A DNA stretch of 64,000 bases from Bhargavaea sp. CC-171006 (GCF_009761675.1 NZ_QUZH01000006.1:62001-126000); one strand, 5' to 3'. Numbered from the stretch's first letter, positions 9,562 through 21,584 are shown. Numbers and translations are program-made. The notes: generated by a model not told the origin, from the sequence alone.

Positions 9562-10569
9562 ATGGCATTGAAAGTGGCAATCAACGGATTTGGGCGGATC
9601 GGACGCGTGGTCTTCCGCCAGGCATGGGAAAACCCGGAACTCGACATCGTTGCGGTCAACGATCTGACGGATGCGGCGATGCTCGCCCATCTCCTGAAGT
9701 TCGACTCCGTACACGGTACATTCGGACCTGAAGTGAGCAGTGACGAAGAGCATCTGGTCGTGGAAGGCAAAAAAATCCGCGTATTTGCAGAAAAGGATCC
9801 TGCCGCTCTTCCATGGGGCGACCTCGGAATCGACGTCGTCCTCGAATCGACGGGTGTCTTCCGCGACCGCGAGTCGGCCGGCAAACACCTTGAGGCAGGC
9901 GCCAAGCGCGTGCTCCTGTCCGCACCGGGCAAAGGCGACATCAAGACACTGGTGATGGGCATCAACGAGAACGACTTCGATCCGGAAAAAGACCAGATTG
10001 TTTCGAACGCATCGTGCACGACGAACTGTCTGGCACCGGTCGTGAAAGTCCTCCATGAAAAGTTCGGCGTGAAAAAGGGACTTATGACTACAGTCCACTC
10101 TTACACGAACGACCAGCGTATCCTTGACCTTCCGCACAGTGACTATCGCCGTGCACGTGCCGCTGCGGAGTCGATGATTCCGACGACCACGGGCGCCGCG
10201 ACTGCCGTTACAAAAGTGCTTCCTGAACTGAAGGGCAAGCTGGACGGCATGGCCGTCCGCGTACCGACACCGAACGTCTCCCTCGTAGACTTCACGGCGC
10301 AGCTGGAAAAACCGGCGACACCGGAAGATGTGAACGCGGCGATGAAGGAAGCGGCTGAAGGCGATCTGAAAGGCCTCCTGTTCGTATCCGACCTGCCGCT
10401 CGTCTCCAAGGACTACAACGGCGTGCCGGCTTCGTCCACGGTCGATGCGCTGTCGACGATGGCGATCGGCGACGATATGGTCAAAGTCATCAGCTGGTAC
10501 GACAACGAAAGCGGCTATTCCGCCCGCTGTATCGACCTGATGGTCCACATGTCGAAGGCAGGAATCTGA
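9562..10569 (+). CDS. gapA: Glyceraldehyde-3-phosphate dehydrogenase
   Basis: This enzyme oxidises glyceraldehyde 3-phosphate to 1,3-bisphosphoglycerate with NAD. The 335 residues carry the nucleotide motif NGFGRIGR, catalytic Cys152 (SNASCTTNCLAP) and His179 (TTVHSYT). Its place behind cggR identifies it as the glycolytic copy (GapA) and not the gluconeogenic GapB. The ribosome site TCGGAGGGATT precedes the ATG. A terminator-like hairpin lies between this gene and pgk. Confidence 0.97.
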   Translation: MALKVAINGFGRIGRVVFRQAWENPELDIVAVNDLTDAAMLAHLLKFDSVHGTFGPEVSSDEEHLVVEGKKIRVFAEKDPAALPWGDLGIDVVLESTGVFRDRESAGKHLEAGAKRVLLSAPGKGDIKTLVMGINENDFDPEKDQIVSNASCTTNCLAPVVKVLHEKFGVKKGLMTTVHSYTNDQRILDLPHSDYRRARAAAESMIPTTTGAATAVTKVLPELKGKLDGMAVRVPTPNVSLVDFTAQLEKPATPEDVNAAMKEAAEGDLKGLLFVSDLPLVSKDYNGVPASSTVDALSTMAIGDDMVKVISWYDNESGYSARCIDLMVHMSKAGI

Positions 10570-10609
10570 TAGCCTTCCCATAAAGAAACCACTATAATGG
10601 AATGGGGCC

Positions 10610-10635
10610 AGGAACGGACGCCCCGTTCCTTTTTA
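10610..10635 (+). terminator. Terminator or attenuator between gapA and pgk
   Basis: The stem AGGAACGG/CCGTTCCT around ACGCC is followed by six T. A TATAAT at 10593-10598 lies just upstream but has no good -35. The hairpin would allow more cggR-gapA RNA than pgk-eno RNA. Confidence 0.7.
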
Positions 10636-10661
10636 CATACGGAGAATATGGAGGGGTTTTC

Positions 10662-11846
10662 ATGATCCGAAAAAAATCCATTAATGATCTCGATGTCGCC
10701 GGCAAGCGTGTGTTTGTCCGCGTCGACTTCAACGTGCCGCTTGACGGCGGTCATATCACGGACGACACCCGCATCCGCGCGGCGCTGCCTACAATAGAGA
10801 AACTGTCTGATGCAGGCGCGAAAGTCATTCTTGCGAGCCACCTCGGCCGTCCTAAAGGCCAGGTCAATGAAGACATGCGCTTAGCACCGGTAGGCAAGCG
10901 CCTGTCCGAGCTGCTCGGCAAGGACGTCCGGTCTCTTCCGGAATCAACGGGAGACGCCGTGAAGGACGCAGTGGCGTCCATGCAGGAAGGCGATGTCATC
11001 CTGCTCGAGAACGTCCGCTTCCATGCGGGGGAAGAAAAGAATGACCCGGAGCTGGCCAAGCAATTTGCCCAGCTTGCGGACATTTACGTGAATGACGCTT
11101 TCGGAGCCGCTCACCGAGCGCATGCATCCACTGCCGGCATCGCGGAACATCTTCCTGCGGCTTCAGGCCTTCTGATGGAGAAGGAATTGGACGTGCTCGG
11201 CAAGGCGTTGGCTGACCCGGAGCGGCCGTTCACCGCCATCATCGGCGGAGCGAAGGTCAAGGATAAAATCGGTGTCATCGATCACCTCCTTGATAAGGTT
11301 GATCACCTGCTTATGGGCGGCGGTCTTTCCTACACCTTTACTAAGGCCCAGGGCCATGATGTCGGAAACTCGCTTGTCGAGGAAGACAAGATCGATCTGG
11401 CAAAGTCATTTATACGGAAGGCAGAAGAAAAGGGCGTGAAGCTCCACATCCCGACGGACGCTGTGGCTGCTTCCGAATTCAAGGCCGATGCGGAGACCAG
11501 GATCGTCAAGACCGATTCGATTCCCGAAGGCTGGATGGGGCTGGATATCGGCCCTGAGACAGCGGCCGCCTACGCGGACGTAATCCGCCAGTCGAAGACC
11601 ATCCTCTGGAACGGACCGATGGGCGTGTTCGAGATGGATGCCTTTGCGGAAGGGACCAAGAAAGTGGCTCAGGCGGTTGCCGAGACAGAAGGCTACACGA
11701 TCATCGGCGGCGGTGATTCAGCGGCCGCCGTCGAGAAATTCGAATTGGCAGACCGGATGGACCATGTCTCGACGGGCGGCGGGGCTTCCCTCGAGTTCAT
11801 GGAAGGAAAAGACCTTCCGGGCGTATCTGCTTTGGACGACAAGTAA
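10662..11846 (+). CDS. pgk: Phosphoglycerate kinase
   Basis: The enzyme transfers phosphate from 1,3-bisphosphoglycerate to ADP. The 394 residues equal the B. subtilis length, with the N-terminal signature [12 protein letters not shown] and the C-terminal nucleotide-binding [12 protein letters not shown] and [10 protein letters not shown] segments. The ATG at 10662 follows GGAGGGG; the frame is open upstream to 10602 without a ribosome site and across the gapA-pgk hairpin. The genes tpiA, gpmI and eno follow on the same strand. Confidence 0.97.
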   Translation: MIRKKSINDLDVAGKRVFVRVDFNVPLDGGHITDDTRIRAALPTIEKLSDAGAKVILASHLGRPKGQVNEDMRLAPVGKRLSELLGKDVRSLPESTGDAVKDAVASMQEGDVILLENVRFHAGEEKNDPELAKQFAQLADIYVNDAFGAAHRAHASTAGIAEHLPAASGLLMEKELDVLGKALADPERPFTAIIGGAKVKDKIGVIDHLLDKVDHLLMGGGLSYTFTKAQGHDVGNSLVEEDKIDLAKSFIRKAEEKGVKLHIPTDAVAASEFKADAETRIVKTDSIPEGWMGLDIGPETAAAYADVIRQSKTILWNGPMGVFEMDAFAEGTKKVAQAVAETEGYTIIGGGDSAAAVEKFELADRMDHVSTGGGASLEFMEGKDLPGVSALDDK

Positions 11847-11873
11847 ACGGCGAAAAAATTGGAGGGAACGGAT

Positions 11874-12627
11874 ATGCGAAAACCGATCATTGCAGGCAAC
11901 TGGAAAATGCACAAAACACTCGGTGAAGCGGAATCGTTCTTTGATTCGGTCAAGGACAGGCTGCCAAATGCCGGCCGGGCCGACACGGTGATCTGCGCAC
12001 CTGCGCCTTTCCTGGCAAGTCTTGCGGGACGCGCCGGTGACGGTTCCCCTGAAATCGGTGCACAGACGATGCATGAAGAAGAAAAGGGCGCTTATACCGG
12101 GGAAGTAAGCCCGGTGATGCTGGCGGACCTGGGCGTCAGGTACGTCATCATCGGACACTCCGAGCGCCGAGAGTACTTCAACGAAACCGACGAGTCGGTC
12201 AATCGGAAGACCAAGTCTGCGTTCGGCCATAAACTCATTCCGATTGTCTGTGTCGGTGAGTCGCTGGAGGAACGCGAGGGCGACAAGACCGCCGAGAAAA
12301 TCTCCGGGCAGGTCCGGGCTGCGCTGGAAGGCATCAGCGCGGAAGATGCAGCCAATGCGGTGATCGCCTATGAGCCGATCTGGGCGATCGGGACAGGGAA
12401 AACCGCAACATCCGATATGGCGAATGAGGCATGCGCCACAATCCGCAGCACGCTTGCCGATCTCTACGGACAGGAAACGGCAAATCAGATCCGGATCCAG
12501 TACGGCGGCAGCGTGAAGCCGGAGAACATAGCGGAACTTCTCGCACAGCCGGACATCGACGGCGCCTTGGTCGGAGGCGCGAGCCTGGAGCCGGAATCGT
12601 TCATCGCGCTTGCGGAGGCGGCTGGCA

Positions 12628-12635
<8 letters not shown>
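11874..12635 (+). CDS. tpiA: Triosephosphate isomerase
   Basis: It interconverts dihydroxyacetone phosphate and glyceraldehyde 3-phosphate. The 253-residue barrel has Asn9/Lys11 (AGNWKMH), catalytic His95 (IGHSERR) and Glu167 ([11 protein letters not shown]). The ATG at 11874 follows GGAGGGAACGG; an in-frame TTG at 11859 would overlap that site. Its end overlaps the gpmI start by eight bases. Confidence 0.97.
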
Positions 12636-15476
<2,841 letters not shown>

Positions 15477-15481
15477 TGGTG

Positions 15482-15510
15482 AGGACCGGCACATATGCCG
15501 GTCCTTTTTT
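15482..15510 (+). terminator. Terminator of the glycolytic operon
   Basis: The stem AGGACCGGC/GCCGGTCCT around ACATAT ends in six T, directly after eno. Confidence 0.9.
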
Positions 15511-15555
15511 GTCGATGGTGGAAATCGTAGTGGCGGATTGCAATAAAGACTGACG

Positions 15556-15775
15556 ACATGCAACATGGAGCGCGAACTTGCCACATGGCGCACGGACTTG
15601 CCGCATGGCGCACGAACTTGCAACATGGGACGCTGACTTGCCACATGGCCTGCGAACTTGACACATGGCGGGCGGACTTGCAACATGGGGCGCCGACTTG
15701 CCACATGGCGCACGAACTTGCAACATGGGACGCTGACTTGCCACATGGCCTGCGAACTTGCCGCATGGCGGTCGG
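15556..15775. repeat. Array of eleven 20-bp tandem repeats
   Basis: Eleven contiguous 20-bp units share the core ACTTGCMACATGG followed by seven variable bases, with no gap or length change. CATGG is present in all units and ACTTG in ten of eleven. Units 4-5 are identical to units 9-10, so a 100-bp (five-unit) higher-order repeat is visible. It lies between the eno terminator and the secG promoter. No spacer sequences separate units, so it is not a CRISPR array. Frames through it are open on both strands because the unit is short and GC-rich, and I do not treat them as genes. Confidence 0.95.
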
Positions 15776-15823
15776 GATTCTGGTGCGCAATCAGCAATCT
15801 ATCAGAAAGTTTTTTCGAGATAG

Positions 15824-15852
15824 TTGTGGCGGCAGTCCTGCTTTGATAGAAT
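15824..15852 (+). promoter_or_regulatory. secG promoter
   Basis: TTGTGG (15824-15829) and TAGAAT (15847-15852) are 17 bp apart, just after the 20-bp array and 35 bases before the secG start. Confidence 0.65.
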
Positions 15853-15886
15853 GGATATTGTTGAGAATGTTTCAGGAGGTGGAAAA

Positions 15887-16114
15887 ATGCATACACTGCT
15901 CATGACGCTGCTGCTGATCGTATCGATTTCGCTGATTGTCGTCGTCCTGTTGCAATCCGGGAAAAGTGCAGGTCTTTCCGGAGCCATCTCCGGTGGAGCG
16001 GAGCAATTGTTCGGCAAACAGAAGGCGCGCGGTCTTGACCTCGTCTTTCATCGCGTGACGATTATTCTGTCGGTCCTTTTCTTCGTGCTTGCAATTGCCG
16101 TCACGAAGTTCTGA
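15887..16114 (+). CDS. secG: Preprotein translocase subunit SecG
   Basis: The 75-residue inner-membrane protein has two membrane segments (about 3-22 and 52-73) around the conserved [21 protein letters not shown] loop (given here as [12 protein letters not shown] and then SGGAEQLFG). SecG assists SecYE during protein export. The ATG at 15887 follows AGGAGGTGG. The gene order secG-est-rnr-smpB-ssrA equals that of B. subtilis. Confidence 0.95.
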   Translation: MHTLLMTLLLIVSISLIVVVLLQSGKSAGLSGAISGGAEQLFGKQKARGLDLVFHRVTIILSVLFFVLAIAVTKF

Positions 16115-16126
16115 ATTTAAACCACC

Positions 16127-16157
16127 CGCCCGGCCGCATGCGCGGTTGGGCGTTTTT
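16127..16157 (+). terminator. Terminator after secG
   Basis: An 11-bp stem CGCCCGGCCGC/GCGGTTGGGCG (two G-T pairs) with a four-base loop ends in five T. Confidence 0.85.
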
Positions 16158-16177
16158 ACATAGGAGGCGAAATCATC

Positions 16178-16933
16178 ATGAAAAAAGTGAAACTCACCCC
16201 TCCAAAGCCATTCTTCTTTAAACACGGGCCGCGGGCGGTGCTGCTGCTGCATGGGTTCCGTGGAAGCTCTGCGGATGTCCGGATGCTCGGGCGATTTCTC
16301 GAAAAGCATAATTACACTTGTATGGCGCCGCACTACTCCGGACATGGAGTTGAGCCCGAGGAACTGCTGAAAACCGGACCGTCCGACTGGTGGGCTGATG
16401 TCGAGGCTGCTTACGAGCAACTGAAAGAAGAAGGCTACGAAGAAATCGCCGTTGCCGGATTGTCCCTTGGAGGTGTGTTCACCCTCAAATTAGGGTATAA
16501 CTATCCCGTAAAAGGGCTTGTATCCATGTGCGCGCCCATGGTCATGAAAACAACGGACATCATGTTTGAGGGCGTGCTGCAATACGCGGCGGAATTCAAG
16601 AAATATGAAGGAAAAGAACCGGACCGGATCGAAGAGGAAGTGGAACAGATCCGTGAGCAGGGAATGGCTTCGCTTCCGGCATTGAGGGACTTTGTCCATG
16701 ACGTCCGGGATCACGTCGAAGAGGTGTATGCGCCGGTCTTCGTCGTCCAGGCCGAGCAGGACAGGGTGATTGATCCGAAATCCGCCGACATCATCTACGA
16801 AACCGTCGGATCTCCGGAAAAGAAGATCAAGAAATATCCGGAGTCGGGCCATGTCATCACGCTCGGGCCGGAAAAAGAGGAGCTCCACCGGGATATCCTT
16901 GAATTTCTGGAGTCACTGGACTGGAGCAAATAA
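16178..16933 (+). CDS. est: Carboxylesterase (Est/YvaK family, alpha/beta hydrolase)
   Basis: The 251-residue esterase has the oxyanion motif HGFRGS (25-30), the nucleophile Ser96 in GLSLGG, an acidic residue in QAEQDRVID and a His in ESGHVITL. It resembles the Geobacillus Est30 / B. subtilis YvaK esterases that hydrolyse short-chain esters. The physiological substrate is unknown. It has no signal peptide. It sits between secG and rnr, as in B. subtilis. Confidence 0.93.
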   Translation: MKKVKLTPPKPFFFKHGPRAVLLLHGFRGSSADVRMLGRFLEKHNYTCMAPHYSGHGVEPEELLKTGPSDWWADVEAAYEQLKEEGYEEIAVAGLSLGGVFTLKLGYNYPVKGLVSMCAPMVMKTTDIMFEGVLQYAAEFKKYEGKEPDRIEEEVEQIREQGMASLPALRDFVHDVRDHVEEVYAPVFVVQAEQDRVIDPKSADIIYETVGSPEKKIKKYPESGHVITLGPEKEELHRDILEFLESLDWSK

Positions 16934-16972
16934 AATCGCAAGTTGAAGACAGGCCATCGCAGGAGGGATATT

Positions 16973-19429
16973 GTGGAAGACTATTTAAAAGAATTGCGTG
17001 ACCGGTTACTTTCGTTCATGCGGGATGACAGCTACAAACCATTGACCGTACAGGAAATCCAGGAAGAGCTGGAACTGACGGATGCAGGGGAATTCAAGGA
17101 ACTCGTAAAGGTCCTAGTGGAACTTGAAGAAAAGGGCGACGTGATCCGATCACGTTCGGACCGCTACGGGGTGCCGGAGCGGATGGACATCATCCGTGGC
17201 CGGTTTATCGGACATGCCAAAGGATTCGGCTTTGTCGTACCGGAAGAAGAGGGCATGGATGATATTTTCATCCCGCCGAATGAGACGAATACTGCGATGA
17301 ACGGAGATACGGTGCTGGTCAAGATTCTTAAAGAATCCGGCGGAGACCGGCAGGAAGGATCCGTCATCCGCATCGCAGAGCGGAAAAACACAAAAGTCGT
17401 CGGGACATTCCAGGCGCACCGCGGCTTCGGCTTCGTCATCGCGGATGACAAGAAGCTGCCGATGGACGTGTTTGTATCCAAGGAAAACACGCTTGGTGCG
17501 GTCGATGGTCACAAGGTGGTCGTGGAAATCACCGAATGGCCGAGCGAGCGGAAATCCGCTGAAGGTATCGTGGTGCAGGTGCTCGGACACAAAAACGACC
17601 CGGGCGTCGACATTCTCTCGATCATCTATAAATATGGCATTGAGATCGACTTCCCGGACGAAGTCATCGAACATGCAAACCGAGTGCCGGATGAGATCCG
17701 CGAGCAGGACCTGTTCAAGCGGCGGGACCTCCGTGGCGAACAGATCGTCACGATTGACGGCGCAGAAGCGAAGGACCTTGACGATGCCGTCACAGTCACC
17801 AAAAACAGCGATGGCACCTATAAGCTCGGTGTCCACATCGCTGATGTCAGCTATTACGTGACGGAGAACTCTGCGATTGACGAGGAGGCCCGTGAACGCG
17901 GGACGAGTGTGTATCTGACGGACAGGGTGATCCCGATGATCCCTCACCGCCTATCGAACGGTATCTGCTCGCTGAACCCGCATGTCGACCGCCTTACACT
18001 CAGCTGTGAGATGATCATCGACAGCAAGGGCAAGGTCGTGTCCCACGAGATCTTCCAGAGCGTGATCCGGACTGTGGAGCGGATGACCTATCACGATGTC
18101 TATAAGATCATCGAAGAAAAGGACGAGGAGCTCCGGGCGCGCTACGAGCCGCTTGTACCGATGTTTGAACATATGGCTGAACTCGCAGCCATCCTGCGCC
18201 AGCGTCGGTTCGACCGCGGAGCAATCGACTTTGATTTCAAGGAATCGAAGATCATTGTCGACGAAGAAGGCTGGCCGACGGACGTTGTCGTACGGGAACG
18301 TACGGTAGCGGAGAAGCTGATCGAAGAGTTCATGCTTGTCGCGAACGAGACGGTTGCGGAACATTTCCACTGGCTTCGAGTTCCGTTCATCTACAGGATC
18401 CACGAAGATCCGAAATCCGAGAAGCTGGAGCGGTTCTTCGAGTTCATCACGAACTTCGGCTTGCTCGTGCGCGGAACGTCGAACAAAGTGCATCCGAGGG
18501 CACTCCAGGAAATTCTTGAATCGATCTCCGGAGAGCCGGAAGAGCCGGTCGTCTCGACAATGCTCCTGCGTTCGATGCAGCAGGCAAGGTATTCTGAGCT
18601 GAGCCTCGGCCACTTCGGACTTTCCAGCGAGTTCTACACGCACTTCACTTCGCCGATCCGTCGGTATCCCGACCTTCTCGTTCACCGGCTGATCCGGACA
18701 TACCTCATCGAAGCAGATACTTCGCCGGCTACCGTCGCAAAGTGGAAAGGTGAAATCCCTGAAATCGCGGAGCACTCTTCCGACATGGAGCGGCGGGCGG
18801 TCGATGCCGAGCGGGACACGGAAGCGCTCAAGAAGGCCCAGTTCATGGTGGACAAGGTCGGCGAAGAGTTCGAGGGCATTATTTCCTCCGTCACGAACTT
18901 TGGCCTGTTTGTTGAACTGGAAAATACGATTGAAGGACTTGTCCACGTCTCTTATATGACTGACGACTATTACTGGTTCGATGACCGTAATCTGATGATG
19001 GTCGGTGAGCATACTGCCAAGCAGTTCCGGATCGGGGATAAGGTGAAAGTCCGCGTTATTTCGGTCAAGCCTGAAGAGTCGGCAATCGACTTTGAACTGG
19101 CGGATATGGACAGCACGAACGCACCGGTCCGCCGGACGCGCAAAGACTCTCCTAAAGTCATCCGGACAAAGGGTGACACGCGAGGCGGAGGCAAAGGCCG
19201 CGGTGAAGGCGGACGTGGCGGACGCGACTCCGGAGGAAACCGGGGCGGAGGCCGTAATGGCGGCGGTCGAGGTGGAAGCGGTGGCGGTCGCGGAAACCGT
19301 AGCGGCGGTTCTGGCTCAGGCAGACCATCCGGCCAGGGCGGTTCCGGAGGCAGGAACCGTTCCGGCGGCGGTGGCGGTAACAGAGGCGGCCGCGGAAACG
19401 CACCGCGCGGCGGCAACCGGCAGAAATAA
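16973..19429 (+). CDS. rnr: Ribonuclease R with long RG-rich tail
   Basis: RNase R is a processive 3'-5' exoribonuclease that degrades structured RNA and nonstop mRNA during trans-translation. The 818 residues contain an N-terminal helix-turn-helix, two cold-shock domains ([31 protein letters not shown]), the RNB domain with [12 protein letters not shown], and an S1 domain ([15 protein letters not shown]). The last 90 or so residues are an Arg/Gly/Ser-rich disordered tail, longer and more RG-biased than the Lys-rich tails I know. The GTG at 16973 is chosen because AGGAGGG lies five bases upstream; the in-frame TTG at 16943 has no such site. Confidence 0.96.
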   Translation: MEDYLKELRDRLLSFMRDDSYKPLTVQEIQEELELTDAGEFKELVKVLVELEEKGDVIRSRSDRYGVPERMDIIRGRFIGHAKGFGFVVPEEEGMDDIFIPPNETNTAMNGDTVLVKILKESGGDRQEGSVIRIAERKNTKVVGTFQAHRGFGFVIADDKKLPMDVFVSKENTLGAVDGHKVVVEITEWPSERKSAEGIVVQVLGHKNDPGVDILSIIYKYGIEIDFPDEVIEHANRVPDEIREQDLFKRRDLRGEQIVTIDGAEAKDLDDAVTVTKNSDGTYKLGVHIADVSYYVTENSAIDEEARERGTSVYLTDRVIPMIPHRLSNGICSLNPHVDRLTLSCEMIIDSKGKVVSHEIFQSVIRTVERMTYHDVYKIIEEKDEELRARYEPLVPMFEHMAELAAILRQRRFDRGAIDFDFKESKIIVDEEGWPTDVVVRERTVAEKLIEEFMLVANETVAEHFHWLRVPFIYRIHEDPKSEKLERFFEFITNFGLLVRGTSNKVHPRALQEILESISGEPEEPVVSTMLLRSMQQARYSELSLGHFGLSSEFYTHFTSPIRRYPDLLVHRLIRTYLIEADTSPATVAKWKGEIPEIAEHSSDMERRAVDAERDTEALKKAQFMVDKVGEEFEGIISSVTNFGLFVELENTIEGLVHVSYMTDDYYWFDDRNLMMVGEHTAKQFRIGDKVKVRVISVKPEESAIDFELADMDSTNAPVRRTRKDSPKVIRTKGDTRGGGKGRGEGGRGGRDSGGNRGGGRNGGGRGGSGGGRGNRSGGSGSGRPSGQGGSGGRNRSGGGGGNRGGRGNAPRGGNRQK

Positions 19430-19506
19430 CACCAGCCGAAATGAATAAACCATGACACCGGACGGCATCCTGCCGTCCCGTTGTCCGTTATAGAGGGGGG
19501 AAACCG

Positions 19507-19977
19507 ATGGCAAAAGGAAATGACAATCGTGTCCTGGCACAAAACAAAAAAGCCGGGCATGATTATTTTATCGAGGATACTCTTGAAGCGGGGATTGTCC
19601 TGCAAGGGACCGAGATCAAGTCCGTCCGGAACGGCAAGGTCCAGCTGAGGGATGCCTTTATCCGGATCCGGAACAATGAGGCTTGGATCTCGAACATGCA
19701 TATCAGCCCCTATGAACAGGGGAACCGCTATAACCATGATCCGCTGCGGGCGAGAAAGCTGCTCCTTCACAAAAAGCAGATCAGCCAGCTGATCGGCAAG
19801 ACGAAGGAAGAGGGATTCTCGATCATCCCGCTAAAAATGTATGTCAAGAACGGCTATGCAAAAGTCCTGATCGGTGTTGCGAAGGGCAAGAAGAAGTACG
19901 ACAAGCGGGAAGACCTGAAGAAAAAAGAACACAAGCGCGAAATGGAGCGGGCATTCAAGGCAAAACAGCAATATTGA
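19507..19977 (+). CDS. smpB: SsrA-binding protein SmpB
   Basis: SmpB binds tmRNA and brings it to stalled ribosomes. The 156 residues include [20 protein letters not shown] and [18 protein letters not shown], and a basic C-terminal tail ([18 protein letters not shown]) that enters the mRNA channel. AGAGGGGGG precedes the ATG. It lies between rnr and ssrA, its functional partners. A perfect hairpin (19460-19478) without a T run lies upstream of the gene. Confidence 0.97.
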   Translation: MAKGNDNRVLAQNKKAGHDYFIEDTLEAGIVLQGTEIKSVRNGKVQLRDAFIRIRNNEAWISNMHISPYEQGNRYNHDPLRARKLLLHKKQISQLIGKTKEEGFSIIPLKMYVKNGYAKVLIGVAKGKKKYDKREDLKKKEHKREMERAFKAKQQY

Positions 19978-20036
19978 ATGCGCTCCGCCTGCAAGCGGAC
20001 AAGCAGTACTGAGTGCCCTCCGCTTGCAAGCGGGCC
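19967..20036 (+). repeat. Imperfect 35-bp tandem duplication over smpB end and ssrA -35
   Basis: Bases 19967-20001 and 20002-20036 are adjacent 35-bp copies matching at 28 of 35 positions. Copy one covers the last smpB codons and its stop. Copy two supplies the TTGCAA -35 box of ssrA, where copy one has CTGCAA. Each copy holds a short palindrome around GCTTGCAAGC / GCCTGCAAGC. Confidence 0.8.
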
Positions 20037-20052
20037 CGAAATATCCTATAAT
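20024..20052 (+). promoter_or_regulatory. ssrA promoter
   Basis: TTGCAA (20024-20029) and TATAAT (20047-20052) are 17 bp apart, a strong sigma-A promoter about 67 bases before the mature tmRNA 5' end. Confidence 0.85.
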
Positions 20053-20118
20053 AAGGTTACAGATTGCCAGTGTAACGAGCTTCAGTAATCCTATTCAGGA
20101 TTTCCAATCTTCCCAAAC

Positions 20119-20473
20119 GGGGACGTTTTGGATTCGACAGGGATGGTCTGAGCTCCGGTTGCGCGTCGGAGGGTCGGCTCCGTATCAACGACATTTAACA
20201 ACAACTGGCAAAACTAACAACAACCTCGCTTTCGCAGCGTAAGCTGCTGAAACGGTCCTTCGGTTCCATCGCCCATGTGGCATCGCGGGACTCACTTATC
20301 AGTGGGATACGACGTCTGTCTGCCGCCTGAGGCTGACGTAAGAGATTTACAGGATAGCGCGCAGGACGCCTGCTGACCGGCAAAATGCCGCGCGAACTTC
20401 AATAGATCAGATACACGCGTAGAAGCCGGAGTATTGGAGTCTCTGGACGCGGGTTCGAATCCCGCCGTCTCCA
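20119..20473 (+). ncRNA. ssrA: Transfer-messenger RNA (tmRNA)
   Basis: The RNA frees stalled ribosomes and tags the nascent chain for ClpP-dependent proteolysis. The 5' end GGGGACG pairs with CGTCTCC before an encoded CCA at 20471-20473. Conserved tmRNA features GGATTCGACAGGG (5') and GGGTTCGAATCCC (3') are present. The tag reading frame is read from GGC at 20207 to the TAA at 20240-20242 and gives GKTNNNLAFAA, plus the alanine carried by tmRNA. The total is 355 nt. Confidence 0.97.
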
Positions 20474-20500
20474 TAATTATGGTGACATCATAACGATTCA

Positions 20501-20529
20501 AGCCCCCTCATCTGTTGAGGGGGCTTTTT
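20501..20529 (+). terminator. Terminator of ssrA
   Basis: The ten-base stem AGCCCCCTCA/TGAGGGGGCT is followed by five T. Confidence 0.9.
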
Positions 20530-20547
20530 CATGCATGCCTGATCCGC

Positions 20548-20943
20548 TCAGCGGCAGGAGAATGAACGGATTTCGTCCAGGTCGATGCCGAAATACTCCC
20601 AGCGGCCCTGCCGTGATCTCCACCGGTAACCGGCAACCGAGCGCCGGCCGACAAAGGTCGGATAGAACCAGAAACGCTGGCCATTAGTGAGGCGTACCTG
20701 GGTCACGCGGTTGAGGCATCTGCGGATAGCACCAGGGTCCACTGCGTGCGGCATGATAGGAGGCTGTCCGGGCGGTCCGGGTTGTCCCGGCCTGCCTGGT
20801 TGTCCAGGTCTGCCTGGTCTTCCTGGCTGACCCGGGAACCCAGGCATCCCCGGGAACCCCGGTCCGCCGCGTCCTCCATCATCCCACGGCAGCCAATCCA
20901 TCGGAGACTCCCACATGTCTCCTCCTCCGGGTCTGTTAACCAT
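20548..20943 (-). CDS. Collagen-like GPx-repeat protein, Bacillales family of unknown function
   Basis: The 131-residue protein has a Gly-Pro-rich centre (about residues 28-62) with Gly-X-Y triplets such as GFPGQPGRPGRPGQPG. A conserved-looking C-terminal domain of about 65 residues follows (DPGAIRRCLNRVTQVRL, FWFYPTFVGRRSVAGYRW, YFGIDLDEIRSFSC). Proteins with this C-terminal domain and a Pro/Gly-rich front are common in spore-forming Bacillales, but I know of no function. The start at 20943 is chosen for the GGAAGGAG upstream; the frame runs 56 codons further without a site. There is no signal peptide. Confidence 0.8.
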   Translation of the reverse strand: MVNRPGGGDMWESPMDWLPWDDGGRGGPGFPGMPGFPGQPGRPGRPGQPGRPGQPGPPGQPPIMPHAVDPGAIRRCLNRVTQVRLTNGQRFWFYPTFVGRRSVAGYRWRSRQGRWEYFGIDLDEIRSFSCR

Positions 20944-21041
20944 GATTTCACTCCTTCCGGCAATCTTCCGTATTCTATGCAGGAACCGGGTAATGGACCG
21001 GGCGCCGGAAAGGTGAGCAAGGGTCTTTCGCCGGTGCACAG

Positions 21042-21076
21042 GAAAATCCGGCTCCTTTGAAAGTAAGGAGCCGGAT
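21042..21076 (-). terminator. Terminator of the YrhK-like gene
   Basis: The perfect 12-bp stem ATCCGGCTCCTT/AAGGAGCCGGAT is followed on the minus strand by TTTTCC. It ends the leftward transcript from 21424. Confidence 0.8.
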
Positions 21077-21136
21077 GATTCGGTTGTGGAGTTGATGTGC
21101 ATGTCGGTCAAAATGGCCTATTGAGGTGGTGCGGGC

Positions 21137-21424
21137 TTATGATTCATCCGTAGACGATGATGTCTGTTTTCCGATCGAGACGGCGTGCAGCATCTTCAGG
21201 ACGGGCTTGATCAGCAGAAGGACGCTGCCGATCAGGAAAAGAACGGTTCCGGCATCCATTGCACTTTTAAAAAAGAAACAGATGCTCCCGATAATAAACA
21301 GAAGGCCAGTGAGAATTTCATTGGCCAGGGAGATGATCCGACAGTTTTTGTTAAAGAAAATTGCATACTTGCTCATTGGCAAGTCGAGTTCCTCATACTT
21401 GTCTAGATTCTTAAGAAACGGCAA
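21137..21424 (-). CDS. YrhK-like membrane protein
   Basis: The 95-residue protein holds two closely spaced membrane segments (about 34-51 and 56-74; GLLFIIGSICFFF, TVLFLIGSVLLLIKP), the pattern of the YrhK domain family, whose function is unknown. I choose the TTG at 21424 because AAAGGAGG lies six bases upstream. An ATG 14 codons earlier (21466) has only a weak site, and its first codons would encode the ribosome site. A terminator follows. Confidence 0.7.
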   Translation of the reverse strand: MPFLKNLDKYEELDLPMSKYAIFFNKNCRIISLANEILTGLLFIIGSICFFFKSAMDAGTVLFLIGSVLLLIKPVLKMLHAVSIGKQTSSSTDES

Positions 21425-21540
21425 AAAAAACCTCCTTTTGCCCGGTTGCCCCTCTTGTTGTCCCATACCCTCAAAAGATTCTTTGAAACGGTGTCCGGCT
21501 TGCAGCCCGTTAATGGCTTATACCAGCGGGCAATCCAAGC

Positions 21541-21575
21541 AAAAACAGGTCCATCCCATTATCGGGATGGACCTG
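21541..21575 (-). terminator. Terminator of the BCCT transporter gene
   Basis: The 12-bp stem CAGGTCCATCCC/GGGATGGACCTG has an ATTATC loop and is followed on the minus strand by five T. Confidence 0.9.
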
Positions 21576-21584
21576 TTGGCGGAT

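Noticed and set aside
9556-10581. Minus-strand 341-codon frame opposite gapA
   Set aside because: Shadow frame; the plus strand is clearly GapA.
15556-15775. CRISPR array
   Set aside because: Units are contiguous with no unique spacers, and no cas genes are present.
15558-15905. Long frames through the 20-bp array on both strands (115 codons plus, up to 110 codons of the repeat on minus)
   Set aside because: A 20-bp unit without stops stays open in several frames. Products are repeats of the same 20 residues, starts lack ribosome sites, and the plus frame runs through the secG promoter.
20292-20501. Minus-strand frame starting near the tmRNA 3' end (METAGFEPASRD type)
   Set aside because: It is antisense to ssrA. 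This peptide is a well-known false prediction caused by the conserved tmRNA/tRNA 3' sequence.
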